A stretch of 6,486 nucleotides of DNA from a candidate division WWE3 bacterium CG22_combo_CG10-13_8_21_14_all_39_12 (GCA_002771355.1 PCSU01000060.1:604-7089), one strand, 5' to 3'. Shown: positions 1-6,046, numbered from the stretch's first letter. A program made the numbers and translations. The notes: a model not told the origin generated them from the sequence alone.

Positions 1-285
1 TTAGAACGTAGTAGTAAAAATGAGGATAGTGCGAATGAATTTAGAGATATCGACAACAATCCTGAGGATGATTACTCTGAAAGTGAAGAAGGTTTTAGAG
101 CAGGGGAGCTTGAGGAAGATAAAATGATGAAACGTCAGTTTATTATGGATGCTCTCCAAAGGATTGAAGAAGGAAATTACGGTAAAGATATTGATTCTGG
201 TGAAATGATTAGTCCAGAACGACTTGATGCAGTTCCATATGCCACGCATACGCTTGAACACGAGAAATCGCTTGATGAAAAGTAG
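1..285 (+). CDS. DksA/TraR-family protein lacking zinc cysteines, 3' part (N-terminus outside window)
   Basis: An open frame runs from the first base to TAG at 283-285, giving the last 94 residues of a protein that starts before the window. The C-terminus matches the DksA/TraR/YteA pattern: ALQRIEEGNYG (residues 51-61 of the visible part), a GEMI turn, then RLDAVPYAT (74-82). In the family this is an RNA polymerase secondary-channel binder with an acidic coiled-coil tip and a C4 zinc finger. Here the finger positions read D63, S66, T84 and H87 instead of four cysteines, so canonical zinc binding is not expected. The segment before it is very acidic (DIDNNPEDDYSESEE, about residues 16-30), resembling the D/N-rich stretch of YteA-like proteins. 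Family membership is inferred from the motif; whether it still binds polymerase is unknown. It lies 84 bp upstream of murB on the same strand, possibly in one transcript. Confidence 0.72.
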   Translation, partial: LERSSKNEDSANEFRDIDNNPEDDYSESEEGFRAGELEEDKMMKRQFIMDALQRIEEGNYGKDIDSGEMISPERLDAVPYATHTLEHEKSLDEK

Positions 286-322
286 GTATTTCCAAAGGGT
301 GAATTAGTCTCAGTGTTTAACT

Positions 323-348
323 GTCATTCTGAATTCATTTCAGAATCT
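323..348 (+). repeat. short palindromic repeat, copy 1
   Basis: A 26-nt unit of form GTCAT-N17-ATCT. Its core is a perfect 8-bp stem, ATTCTGAA (326-333) and TTCAGAAT (339-346), with a 5-nt loop. A second unit of the same length, skeleton and orientation is at 5904-5929 with a different but still complementary stem. When translated it gives the HSEFISES-like peptide often seen as a false N-terminus in databases, which suggests a widespread REP-like dispersed repeat. It sits in the spacer before murB. Confidence 0.65.
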
Positions 349-354
349 AAGGAG
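349..354 (+). promoter_or_regulatory. Shine-Dalgarno for murB
   Basis: AAGGAG lies 15 nt before the GTG at 370. The spacing is long, but no in-frame start codon is closer. It directly follows the palindromic repeat and supports starting MurB at 370 rather than at the upstream GTG (313), whose frame runs through the repeat. Confidence 0.45.
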
Positions 355-369
355 AAAAATTATAACGAC

Positions 370-1446
370 GTGAAAATCCGTAAAGATTATCAACTGCAAG
401 GTTTAAACACACTTCGATTGCCATCTGTAACATCACGTTTTGCAACAATTTCTCAGCCATCTGATATCCTAGAACTTCTTAACGCTATTGACCCAGAAAC
501 TCTTTTTATGTTGGGGGGTGGAAGTAATGTGTTATTTGCTGGTGATTATGAGGGAACCGTTGCGCATATGAGGATTAAGGGTATTGATCTAATAGAAGAA
601 ACAGATTCTGATGTTATTGTTCAGGTAGGAGCTGGTGAGGATTGGCACACGTTTGTAACGTATGTGGTTAGTAAAAATTGGGGTGGGATTGAAAATATGG
701 CACTTATTCCAGGTACTGTTGGTGCTGCGGCGGTACAAAACATTGCTGCTTATGGCCAGAATATTGTAGATGTATTTGACTCTGTGGATGCGATTGAGGT
801 TTCAACGGGATTAATAAAAACCTTTACCCGTCAAGAGTGTGAACTGGAGTATAGAACAAGTATCTTTAAAACCACGCTCAAAGGTAAATATCTTATTACT
901 CAGGTTAGGTTGCGTTTGCATAAAAACCATCAGTTAAATACAGACTACTTTATGATGCATGTAAGTTATGACTCTTTGCAAGGGGAACTAAAGACTTTTG
1001 CACAAAAACCTTATACAATTCACGATGTGTATCAAGCCGTTATTAATATTCGTACGAGAAAACTTCCTGATCCTGATAAATTTCCAACCTGTGGAAGCTT
1101 TTTTCTAAATCCTGTCGTTTCTATTACCAAGCTAGAGGAGTTGCAATCAAAAATGAATGAGTTACAGTTTTACCCGTTGGAACAGTTGTCGTATAGTTCA
1201 CCTGCTGGTCTTGATCTAAAACAACAAGAGTATGTCAAACTTCCTGCAGGACGGTTAATCGATGAATTGGGGTGGCGTGGTAAAACAATAGGTAACTGTA
1301 AAGTGTGGGACAAACACGCACTTATCTTTACTCACAATGGTAAGGCGACAGGAAAAGAGTTTTTAGCATTTACGCAAACAATAAATCGTAGTGTGTTTGA
1401 AGAATTTGGTGTTAAACTTGAAAGTGAAGTTGTGGTCGTTGGGTGA
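370..1446 (+). CDS. murB: UDP-N-acetylenolpyruvoylglucosamine reductase (MurB, type I)
   Basis: MurB reduces UDP-GlcNAc-enolpyruvate to UDP-MurNAc with NADPH and FAD in the cytoplasm, the second committed step of peptidoglycan synthesis. Starting at GTG 370 the protein has 358 residues (E. coli 342). The N-terminus LQGLNTLRLPS fits the family start. Visible motifs are the FAD-binding GGGSNVLF (49-56), IPGTVGAAAVQNIAAYG (113-129), EYRTSIFK with the expected catalytic Arg162, LPDP followed by CGSFFLNP with the proton-donor Ser243, KLPAGRLIDELGWRG (290-304), and the C-terminal ESEV with Glu353. All three catalytic positions (Arg, Ser, Glu of the E. coli enzyme) are kept. The long C-terminal domain and the insertion around residues 188-205 suggest the E. 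coli-like type I class. An upstream GTG at 313 would add 19 residues, but those are encoded by the palindromic repeat and look unlike MurB. The gene is probably functional and may be cotranscribed with the DksA-like gene. A hairpin begins at the base after the stop. Confidence 0.93.
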   Translation: MKIRKDYQLQGLNTLRLPSVTSRFATISQPSDILELLNAIDPETLFMLGGGSNVLFAGDYEGTVAHMRIKGIDLIEETDSDVIVQVGAGEDWHTFVTYVVSKNWGGIENMALIPGTVGAAAVQNIAAYGQNIVDVFDSVDAIEVSTGLIKTFTRQECELEYRTSIFKTTLKGKYLITQVRLRLHKNHQLNTDYFMMHVSYDSLQGELKTFAQKPYTIHDVYQAVINIRTRKLPDPDKFPTCGSFFLNPVVSITKLEELQSKMNELQFYPLEQLSYSSPAGLDLKQQEYVKLPAGRLIDELGWRGKTIGNCKVWDKHALIFTHNGKATGKEFLAFTQTINRSVFEEFGVKLESEVVVVG

Positions 1447-1465
1447 GGTTGCCTCTTCGGCAACC
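1447..1465 (+). terminator. hairpin directly after the murB stop
   Basis: GGTTGCC (1447-1453) and GGCAACC (1459-1465) form a perfect 7-bp stem with a TCTTC loop, starting at the first base after the TGA. No T-run follows, so it is not a classic intrinsic terminator. It may end or protect the 3' end of the murB transcript. Confidence 0.45.
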
Positions 1466-1562
1466 GAACGGGAGTGCCAAGTAAAGCACGCCCTGGAGTG
1501 TTCAGTGGCCTTTTGAGATAAGCCGAGGGCGTAGGAAAGATTGTGACAACCTGTTGAGGTTC
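1466..1562. other. hairpin-rich spacer between convergent genes
   Basis: Together with the preceding hairpin this 116-bp spacer between convergent stops is packed with complementary segments. ACGCCCT (1488-1494) pairs with AGGGCGT (1526-1532) in a perfect 7-bp stem, with an inner GGC/GCC pairing (1507-1509 with 1522-1524). AACCT (1548-1552) pairs with AGGTT (1557-1561) around a GTTG loop, starting one base past the stop of the minus-strand gene. No long open frame or recognised RNA family (tRNA, SRP, RNase P, tmRNA) is visible. It could be a bidirectional 3'-end structure, a dispersed element, or a small RNA. Confidence 0.4.
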
Positions 1563-2186
1563 TTATTCCGTGGAAGCGTCTTTGTGTTCAGGCATATCCT
1601 TTTTAGTATCTATCGGTGTGTGAGCAGTGAGTTTCAATCTTTGGGACATACGTTCCTTTATTCCGTGTTTGATTCCTTTATAAACATCTCGTAATGTTTC
1701 TGCCCCATCAGCCAGATGCAGATACCTCATGGTAAAGACTATGAAAATACCTAATGCCAAAAGCGTGCCATTCATTGTAAGTCCTTTCCAGTACCAGGTG
1801 AAAAGTTCTGATGTTATGATCGCTATTCCACTGCCCCAGGTAATAAAACCCAAGACAGGCCATAAGGGCCATTTCCACTTGTAGAGTAAAAATATTGCTG
1901 TTGTGTAAAAGGCCATAACACCAATCCACCAAATGGTACCAGAGTTAACTTGAAGTATGGATAGAGTAGAAAGTAACATATCGTTTGAGTGGGTTACAAG
2001 TGAAAGTTCAATCCTACCAGCAGGGGATAAAAGAAAAGAAATGCGTGATAACAAGAGCCCAATAACAGTTGAAAATAGCGCAATATCGATCAAACGTTCC
2101 TCATCATAGTATGCTTTTTTACCAAAGTGCCAGACAGTAAAAACACCACATAAAAAAGATAATAAATATAGTCCGCCTATTAACAT
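1563..2186 (-). CDS. multi-pass membrane protein, possibly a degenerate Lgt-like protein
   Basis: A 207-residue protein with about five hydrophobic segments (roughly 2-21, 33-53, 84-102, 106-127, 139-156) and a charged cytoplasmic-looking tail rich in K, D and E (160-207). The layout of the first half recalls prolipoprotein diacylglyceryl transferase: a short first helix (GLYLLSFLCGVF), a polar loop ending in EERLIDIALFSTVIGLLLSRISFLL, which parallels the Lgt segment ending in a G-R pair, then two close helices after a short loop. The Lgt signature residues are not there: WWIGVM stands where the catalytic-His segment FHGGL would be, and AIITSELF where GRLGNFINGE would be. Lgt activity is therefore unlikely and the relation itself is only suggested. 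Other small membrane families are possible. ATG at 2186 sits 6 nt after a TATACT box, with no ribosome site. It is divergent from the DHH-like gene and convergent with murB. Confidence 0.6.
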   Translation of the reverse strand: MLIGGLYLLSFLCGVFTVWHFGKKAYYDEERLIDIALFSTVIGLLLSRISFLLSPAGRIELSLVTHSNDMLLSTLSILQVNSGTIWWIGVMAFYTTAIFLLYKWKWPLWPVLGFITWGSGIAIITSELFTWYWKGLTMNGTLLALGIFIVFTMRYLHLADGAETLRDVYKGIKHGIKERMSQRLKLTAHTPIDTKKDMPEHKDASTE

Positions 2187-2192
2187 TGCTTA

Positions 2193-2222
2193 AGTATAAG
2201 GGGTTATGGAAGATACACGCAA
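2193..2222 (-). promoter_or_regulatory. possible leaderless promoter of the membrane-protein gene
   Basis: On the minus strand, TTGCGT (2222-2217) and TATACT (2198-2193) are 18 nt apart. The -10 box ends 6 nt before the ATG at 2186, so transcription would begin at or next to the start codon. No Shine-Dalgarno is present, which fits a leaderless mRNA. Confidence 0.4.
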
Positions 2223-2295
2223 TAGCAGGTTGTATTGTGTTTAGTTTGGTTACGAAAATAATGTACATGGATTTTGTTTGGGTCATTGGTAGGAA

Positions 2296-2333
2296 ATCGG
2301 ATTATAATTGATTCTATCGGTTATAATCTGATT
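2296..2333 (+). promoter_or_regulatory. tandem-duplicated promoter region with two TATAAT boxes
   Basis: ATCGGATTATAATTGATT (2296-2313) and ATCGGTTATAATCTGATT (2316-2333) are near-identical units in direct repeat, period 20 nt, differing by one inserted base each way. Each holds a consensus TATAAT (2303-2308 and 2322-2327). The second box lies 9 nt before the ATG at 2337, giving an almost leaderless transcript. No good -35 box is visible for either (TTGGGT at 2278-2283 is 19 nt from the first). The period is not a multiple of three, arguing that the stretch is not coding. Confidence 0.5.
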
Positions 2334-2336
2334 AGC

Positions 2337-3212
2337 ATGATGCAAGAAAATAGTGGAGATAAAATCCAAGAGGTGCTTTCAAAAGCTATACACGTTACTC
2401 TTTTAACGGGGATGCCTCCGTATCCAGATGCATTATTTTCTCTTATGACATGGCGCAATGTTTTAAACGAATTGGGTGTGCCATATTCTCTCGTTGCTGT
2501 TGGGCTTGATCTTCAAAAAGCTCCAGGGCATATAGAACATATTTCAGAAGTCAGTGCAAAACTTCCCGTACAACAAACGGTGTTAAAGCTTAACCTAGGG
2601 GAGGGTCATGTAGAAAAAGTAAATTATGAAGAAAAAGAAGGTAGTTTAGTCGTGTATGTCACCCCCAAGGAGGGATATATAAAAAAGGGTGATGTCCAAA
2701 GAATTGAAGATGGAATTCGGTCTGATGTTCTTATAACTCTTGGGATACATGCTCCTCAGGACATTTTGCAGTGGCCCGAAGAGTGGCCGCAGTGGTTTGG
2801 AGGTAACAAAACATTGATTAACATTGATATTAATTCTCACAACACTGCTTTTGGTCAAATTAATGCGATCGATGCTGATAGGTCCTCTCTATCTGAGCTT
2901 ACAACACAACTTCTTATTCATATGAATTGGAGTATAGACCCTCAATCCGCAGAATTGTTGTACAGAGGTATTGTTAATGCAACTCGTCAGTTTAAGCAGT
3001 TTGTTAAACCCGAGACGTTTGAGATTGCAGCATATTTATTACGACATGGTGCAACTACTCAACCAGATTTCATTCAGGATGCCACATCGAAAAGTACCAA
3101 TAGTGAAAGTGAAACGGTCAACGAGCATGAACCTGAAGAGCCTAATAAGCCTTTGGGTCAGGTACAACCACATGTAACATCAAAATCACTTGCGCATCCG
3201 ATAGACCTGTAA
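2337..3212 (+). CDS. NrnA-like DHH-family protein, predicted catalytically dead
   Basis: Read from ATG 2337 this is a 291-residue protein. Its fold matches DHH phosphoesterases of the NrnA type (nanoRNase / pAp phosphatase): NTAFGQINAIDADRSSLSEL (169-188) parallels the post-DHH segment, and AELLYRGIVNATRQF (205-219) plus TFEIAAYLLRHGA (227-239) parallels AELIYAGIVGDTGRF of B. subtilis NrnA. The metal-binding motifs are eroded. HxxxDPDA is replaced by GMPPYPDA (25-32), the Asp of the second motif by LGIH (135-138), DHH by DIN (164-166), and the Asp of GDTG by Ala215. After residue 239 there is only a low-complexity polar tail of about 52 residues, so the DHHA1 substrate domain is absent. Its position before rpsO-pnp matches the usual nrnA neighbourhood. 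A TTG at 2274 would extend it 21 residues through the duplicated promoter. The fold is well supported; a role in binding RNA or scaffolding is only inference. Confidence 0.8.
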   Translation: MMQENSGDKIQEVLSKAIHVTLLTGMPPYPDALFSLMTWRNVLNELGVPYSLVAVGLDLQKAPGHIEHISEVSAKLPVQQTVLKLNLGEGHVEKVNYEEKEGSLVVYVTPKEGYIKKGDVQRIEDGIRSDVLITLGIHAPQDILQWPEEWPQWFGGNKTLINIDINSHNTAFGQINAIDADRSSLSELTTQLLIHMNWSIDPQSAELLYRGIVNATRQFKQFVKPETFEIAAYLLRHGATTQPDFIQDATSKSTNSESETVNEHEPEEPNKPLGQVQPHVTSKSLAHPIDL

Positions 3213-3226
3213 TAATTGTGTAGTGG

Positions 3227-3255
3227 TTGCGCACTTTGCATAATAATGGTATAAC
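3227..3255 (+). promoter_or_regulatory. rpsO promoter
   Basis: TTGCGC (3227-3232), a 17-nt spacer, and TATAAC (3250-3255) preceded by the extended -10 TGG (3247-3249). Transcription would begin near 3261-3263, leaving a leader of about 27 nt before the S15 start at 3289. That places the in-frame ATG at 3256 upstream of the likely transcript start. Confidence 0.6.
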
Positions 3256-3288
3256 ATGCAAAGATTTGGTAAAATATATAGGAAACAT

Positions 3289-3558
3289 ATGGCTCTAACA
3301 ATCGACGAAAAACAACTCATAATAACAGAACACAAAACACATGACGCTGATACGGGTTCACCCGAAGTTCAGGTTGCATTGTTAACAGTGTCTATTCATC
3401 GTCTTTCTGAGCATTTGAGTGAACATAATCATGACTTTCATTCCCGAGTAGGACTTTTAAAGATGGTTGGAAAACGCAGGCGTCTTTTGCGTTATCTTCG
3501 TCAAAAAGATGAGGCTCGGTATAAGACTCTTATCAAAAAGCTTGGAATCAAAGGATAG
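3289..3558 (+). CDS. rpsO: 30S ribosomal protein S15
   Basis: S15 binds the central domain of 16S rRNA early in small-subunit assembly and helps form bridges to the large subunit. From ATG 3289 the product is 89 residues, the usual length, beginning MALTIDEKQ. Motifs visible are [13 protein letters not shown] (21-33), the [23 protein letters not shown] helix region (48-70), and the C-terminal [14 protein letters not shown] (76-89), all aligning end to end with E. coli S15. AGGA at 3280-3283 gives a modest ribosome site 5 nt before the ATG. An in-frame ATG at 3256 would add 11 residues not found in S15 and overlaps the -10 box. The gene lies upstream of pnp, the common rpsO-pnp arrangement, with a stem-loop starting at the first base after the stop. 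Confidence 0.97.
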   Translation: MALTIDEKQLIITEHKTHDADTGSPEVQVALLTVSIHRLSEHLSEHNHDFHSRVGLLKMVGKRRRLLRYLRQKDEARYKTLIKKLGIKG

Positions 3559-3617
3559 GTTAGCTTTTACTTTTTGATTTGGACGTGTACAATTAAAATC
3601 GTACAATAAAAACTAAC
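3559..3617 (+). other. rpsO-pnp intergenic stem-loop
   Basis: GTTAGCTTTTA (3559-3569) pairs with TAAAAACTAAC (3607-3617) at 10 of 11 positions (one C-A mismatch), beginning directly after the rpsO stop. Inside it, TGTAC (3586-3590) pairs with GTACA (3601-3605). By analogy with E. coli, where structures here are the rpsO terminator and RNase III sites controlling pnp, it may be a processing or attenuation element. No T-run follows the stem. Confidence 0.5.
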
Positions 3618-3736
3618 GAATGAAGAAGCGATGGTGAGTGAGAATTAAGTCACAAGCAAACAGGAAGCAAAAATTGTATCTTGTTCCACTTGCAACTTAA
3701 CCCCTCTTTTTACCCGTTTCTCTTTCTCAATATAAA
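3618..3736 (+). promoter_or_regulatory. pnp leader with pyrimidine tract and no Shine-Dalgarno
   Basis: The untranslated stretch before pnp has no purine-rich ribosome site. Instead 3701-3728 is pyrimidine at 26 of 28 positions, followed by the A/T-rich AATATAAA that abuts the ATG. A pyrimidine-rich, weakly structured leader could recruit the ribosome through protein S1. The TATAAA at 3731-3736 is too close to the ATG to be the pnp promoter. No convincing separate promoter was found, so pnp may rely on readthrough from rpsO. Confidence 0.4.
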
Positions 3737-5872
3737 ATGTCGGAAATAATAACACAAAATATCGAAGTTGATGGGCGTACCATTACGCTTGAGACTGGTC
3801 TATTAGCTCAAAAGGCTCATGGTGCTGTTTTAGCACGTATGGGGGATACCGCGGTTCTTGCAACTGTTGTAGCTTCTGATGCGCGAGAGGGTATGGACTA
3901 TTTCCCACTTACCGTAAATTATGAGGAAAAGTTATATGCTGGTGGGATAATCAAAGGTAGTCGTTGGGTAAAACGTGAGGGTCGACCAACCGATGAATCA
4001 ATTTTAACTTCTCGAGTTATTGATCGTTCTATTCGTCCTCTTTTTCCAAAAGGTTACATGGATGAGGTTCAGGTAATTGCGATGCTTTTATCTTTTGATG
4101 AAGAGAATGATCCTATTCCTCTAGCTCTTGTTGCAGTTTCTGCAGCCTTGTCAATCTCTGGAATTCCATGGGATGGTCCTGTTGGTGGCGTTCGAATTGG
4201 TCATATTGATGGAAAATTTGTATCAAACCCAACACTTTTACAGATGGAAAAAACAGATATGGATCTTTTTCTTTCGGCGACGGACGACAGTATTTTAATG
4301 GTTGAAATGGGCGGACTTGAAGTTTCTGAAGACGTTGTACTTGATGCAATGGAGCAGGCTCACAGTATTGCTCGAACAATTGCATCTGGTATTAGTGAAT
4401 TTAGTGCAAAGGTTGTTGAGTCCAAAGGGTATGCCTACAAATATGAAAAACCAGAATTAACGGAAGAACAAAAACAAGAAGAACTTGAAATAGAAACAAT
4501 TCGAGCATACGTTATGGAAAACTTTCCTCAAGGAATAATTGATGATGCTGGAGAAGGAAAAAACCCTTCACAGGAGGCATTCTTGGCTACCATCTTTAAA
4601 GAGTTTGAAGGCAAAACATCAAAATCCAAAATGAATGAGCTTATTAGTGAAGCAATGAAGAGAAAGGTTCGTGAAAAGGTTCTTAATGAGGGCGTTCGTG
4701 TTGATGGTAGGGGAATGGAAGAAGTCAGGCCATTGTCGGTACAAGTTGGTTTATTTGCACGTACTCATGGTTCAGGCCTTTTTATGCGCGGTGAAACACA
4801 CGTTTTAACTCTTGCAACGCTTGGTTCAACTTCTTTAGAACAACTTCTTGAAACAATCCATGGTGAGGAATCAAAACGATATATGCATCATTACAACTTT
4901 CCTCCTTACTCAGTTGGTGAAACAGGGCGAATGGGTTCCCCTGGTCGTCGTGAAATTGGACACGGTGCACTAGCTGAACGTGCTTTAGAGCCAGTACTTC
5001 CTAGTCGTGATGATTTTCCATACACTATGCGATTAGTGAGTGAAGTTATGAGCTCAAACGGTTCAACTTCCATGGGTTCTGTGTGCGGTTCATCTTTAGC
5101 GTTAATGGATGCTGGTGTTCCGATTTCTGATGCAGTTTCAGGTGTTGCAATGGGTCTTATGAAGGATGGGGACAATATTAAGGTTCTTACCGATATTCAA
5201 GGAATTGAAGACTTTTTTGGTGATATGGACTTTAAAGTTGCTGGTACAAAAAATGGTATCACCGCTTTACAAATGGACGTAAAGGTCTCAGGAATTAACC
5301 GTGCCATTATGGAACAAGCCTTAAAACAAGCAAAAGCTGGTAGGTTACATATCCTTGAAGCTATGCTTGCAGTAATCGACAAACCACGTAAGCAAAAAAG
5401 TAAATATGCTCCAATGATTGAAACAATAAAGATTGATCCTTCAAAGATTGGTGAAATCATTGGGCCGGGAGGAAAAATAATTCGTGCAATGCAAGAAGAG
5501 ACTGGTACCGAAATCGATATTGATGAAGATGGGTCAGTTCATATTGCAGGAACAAATGCCCAAGGTGTCAAAGACGCATATGCGCAAATTGAAGCTATAA
5601 CAAAAGACTTAGTAGTAGGGGAGACATATCACGGAACTGTAGTAAAAATTCTTGATTTTGGAGCGTTTGTTGAAGTATTACCAGGCAAAGAAGGATTAGT
5701 TCACGTTTCTGAGTTGTCACCAGGATTTGTATCTGACATTCACTCCGAAGTAAGTGTTGGAGATCAGTTTGACGTAAAAGTAATTAAAATTGACGATCAA
5801 GGCCGTGTAAACTTAAGTCGAAAAGCCTTAATGGGTGATGAGGCAAAACAGCGTCAAGATGACAAAGCGTAG
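3737..5872 (+). CDS. pnp: polyribonucleotide nucleotidyltransferase (PNPase)
   Basis: PNPase degrades RNA 3'-to-5' by phosphorolysis, releasing nucleoside diphosphates, and works as a trimeric ring in the cytoplasm. The 711 residues match the E. coli enzyme in length and order: first RNase PH domain (about 5-140, with GRPTDESILTSRVIDRSIRPLF at 82-103), helical linker (about 240-310), second RNase PH domain (about 315-545, with RVDGRGMEEVRPL at 321-333, SNGSTSMGSVCGSSLALMDAG at 440-460), KH domain (about 560-620, GxxG loop GPGG at 576-579), and S1 domain (about 627-697, GTVVKILDFGAFVEVLPGKEGLVHVSEL). Catalytic metal residues D486 and D492 (in TDIQGIEDFFGDMDF) fall at the E. coli positions. The start at ATG 3737 fits the family N-terminus although no ribosome site precedes it. 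It should be active. With the neighbouring NrnA-like protein apparently dead, PNPase is the only clearly active ribonuclease in the window. Confidence 0.98.
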   Translation: MSEIITQNIEVDGRTITLETGLLAQKAHGAVLARMGDTAVLATVVASDAREGMDYFPLTVNYEEKLYAGGIIKGSRWVKREGRPTDESILTSRVIDRSIRPLFPKGYMDEVQVIAMLLSFDEENDPIPLALVAVSAALSISGIPWDGPVGGVRIGHIDGKFVSNPTLLQMEKTDMDLFLSATDDSILMVEMGGLEVSEDVVLDAMEQAHSIARTIASGISEFSAKVVESKGYAYKYEKPELTEEQKQEELEIETIRAYVMENFPQGIIDDAGEGKNPSQEAFLATIFKEFEGKTSKSKMNELISEAMKRKVREKVLNEGVRVDGRGMEEVRPLSVQVGLFARTHGSGLFMRGETHVLTLATLGSTSLEQLLETIHGEESKRYMHHYNFPPYSVGETGRMGSPGRREIGHGALAERALEPVLPSRDDFPYTMRLVSEVMSSNGSTSMGSVCGSSLALMDAGVPISDAVSGVAMGLMKDGDNIKVLTDIQGIEDFFGDMDFKVAGTKNGITALQMDVKVSGINRAIMEQALKQAKAGRLHILEAMLAVIDKPRKQKSKYAPMIETIKIDPSKIGEIIGPGGKIIRAMQEETGTEIDIDEDGSVHIAGTNAQGVKDAYAQIEAITKDLVVGETYHGTVVKILDFGAFVEVLPGKEGLVHVSELSPGFVSDIHSEVSVGDQFDVKVIKIDDQGRVNLSRKALMGDEAKQRQDDKA

Positions 5873-5881
5873 TGCTTTGTT
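5861..5881 (+). other. hairpin enclosing the pnp stop codon
   Basis: ACAAAGC (5862-5868) and GCTTTGT (5874-5880) form a perfect 7-bp stem, extendable by a G-T pair (5861/5881), with a 5-nt loop containing the TAG stop. No T-run follows. It may slow ribosomes at termination or protect the message end. Confidence 0.4.
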
Positions 5882-5903
5882 CGTGCCTAGATATCTATGA
5901 TTC

Positions 5904-5929
5904 GTCATCCCGCGCTTGATGCGGGATCT
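5904..5929 (+). repeat. short palindromic repeat, copy 2
   Basis: This 26-nt unit has the same GTCAT-N17-ATCT skeleton and orientation as 323-348. Its stem is ATCCCGC (5907-5913) with GCGGGAT (5921-5927) and a 7-nt loop. The stem bases differ from copy 1 on both sides while staying complementary, so pairing rather than sequence appears to be conserved. Confidence 0.65.
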
Positions 5930-5940
5930 GTTTTTTCTTT
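5907..5940 (+). terminator. intrinsic terminator of pnp
   Basis: The GC-rich 7-bp stem of repeat copy 2 is followed by ATCTG, then six T (5931-5936) and CTTT. It lies 34 bp past the pnp stop and would end the rpsO-pnp transcript, so the dispersed repeat seems to serve as the terminator. Confidence 0.65.
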
Positions 5941-6040
5941 ACCCTCTAGCATATCTAATATGTAATGCATTTAAACCTATGTTGTGATATTATTCACGTG
6001 TAAATCCGATAGCAGTATCTCGCACATCATTCAATCAATA

Positions 6041-6046
6041 GGGAGG
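6041..6046 (+). promoter_or_regulatory. strong Shine-Dalgarno fixing the start at 6053
   Basis: GGGAGG lies 6 nt before ATG 6053. This is the best ribosome site in the window and rejects the longer frame beginning at 5984. TATTAT at 5988-5993 is a possible -10 box for the gene, without a clear -35. Confidence 0.7.

Noticed and set aside
1..261. Minus-strand open frame of 86 codons
   Set aside because: It is antisense to the DksA-like frame, which has clear family motifs.
313..369. Longer MurB start at GTG 313
   Set aside because: The 19 extra residues are encoded by the palindromic repeat and resemble no MurB N-terminus; AAGGAG precedes GTG 370.
2274..2336. TTG start extending the NrnA-like protein by 21 residues
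   Set aside because: The stretch holds a 20-nt-period promoter duplication, no ribosome site, and residues unlike NrnA; the second TATAAT would lie inside the gene.
3190..3233. Two TTGCGCA copies (3190-3196 and 3227-3233)
   Set aside because: Short, one lies inside the end of a coding region and the other in the rpsO -35 box; no further copies suggest an operator.
3256..3288. Upstream ATG for S15
   Set aside because: It overlaps the -10 box and adds 11 residues absent from S15, which normally begins close to MALT/MSLS.
4113..5460. Several minus-strand open frames inside pnp
   Set aside because: All are antisense to conserved PNPase domains and have no ribosome site or recognisable product.
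5888..5897. TAGATATCTA palindrome after pnp
   Set aside because: A single 10-bp A/T-rich palindrome is expected by chance and has no partner site.
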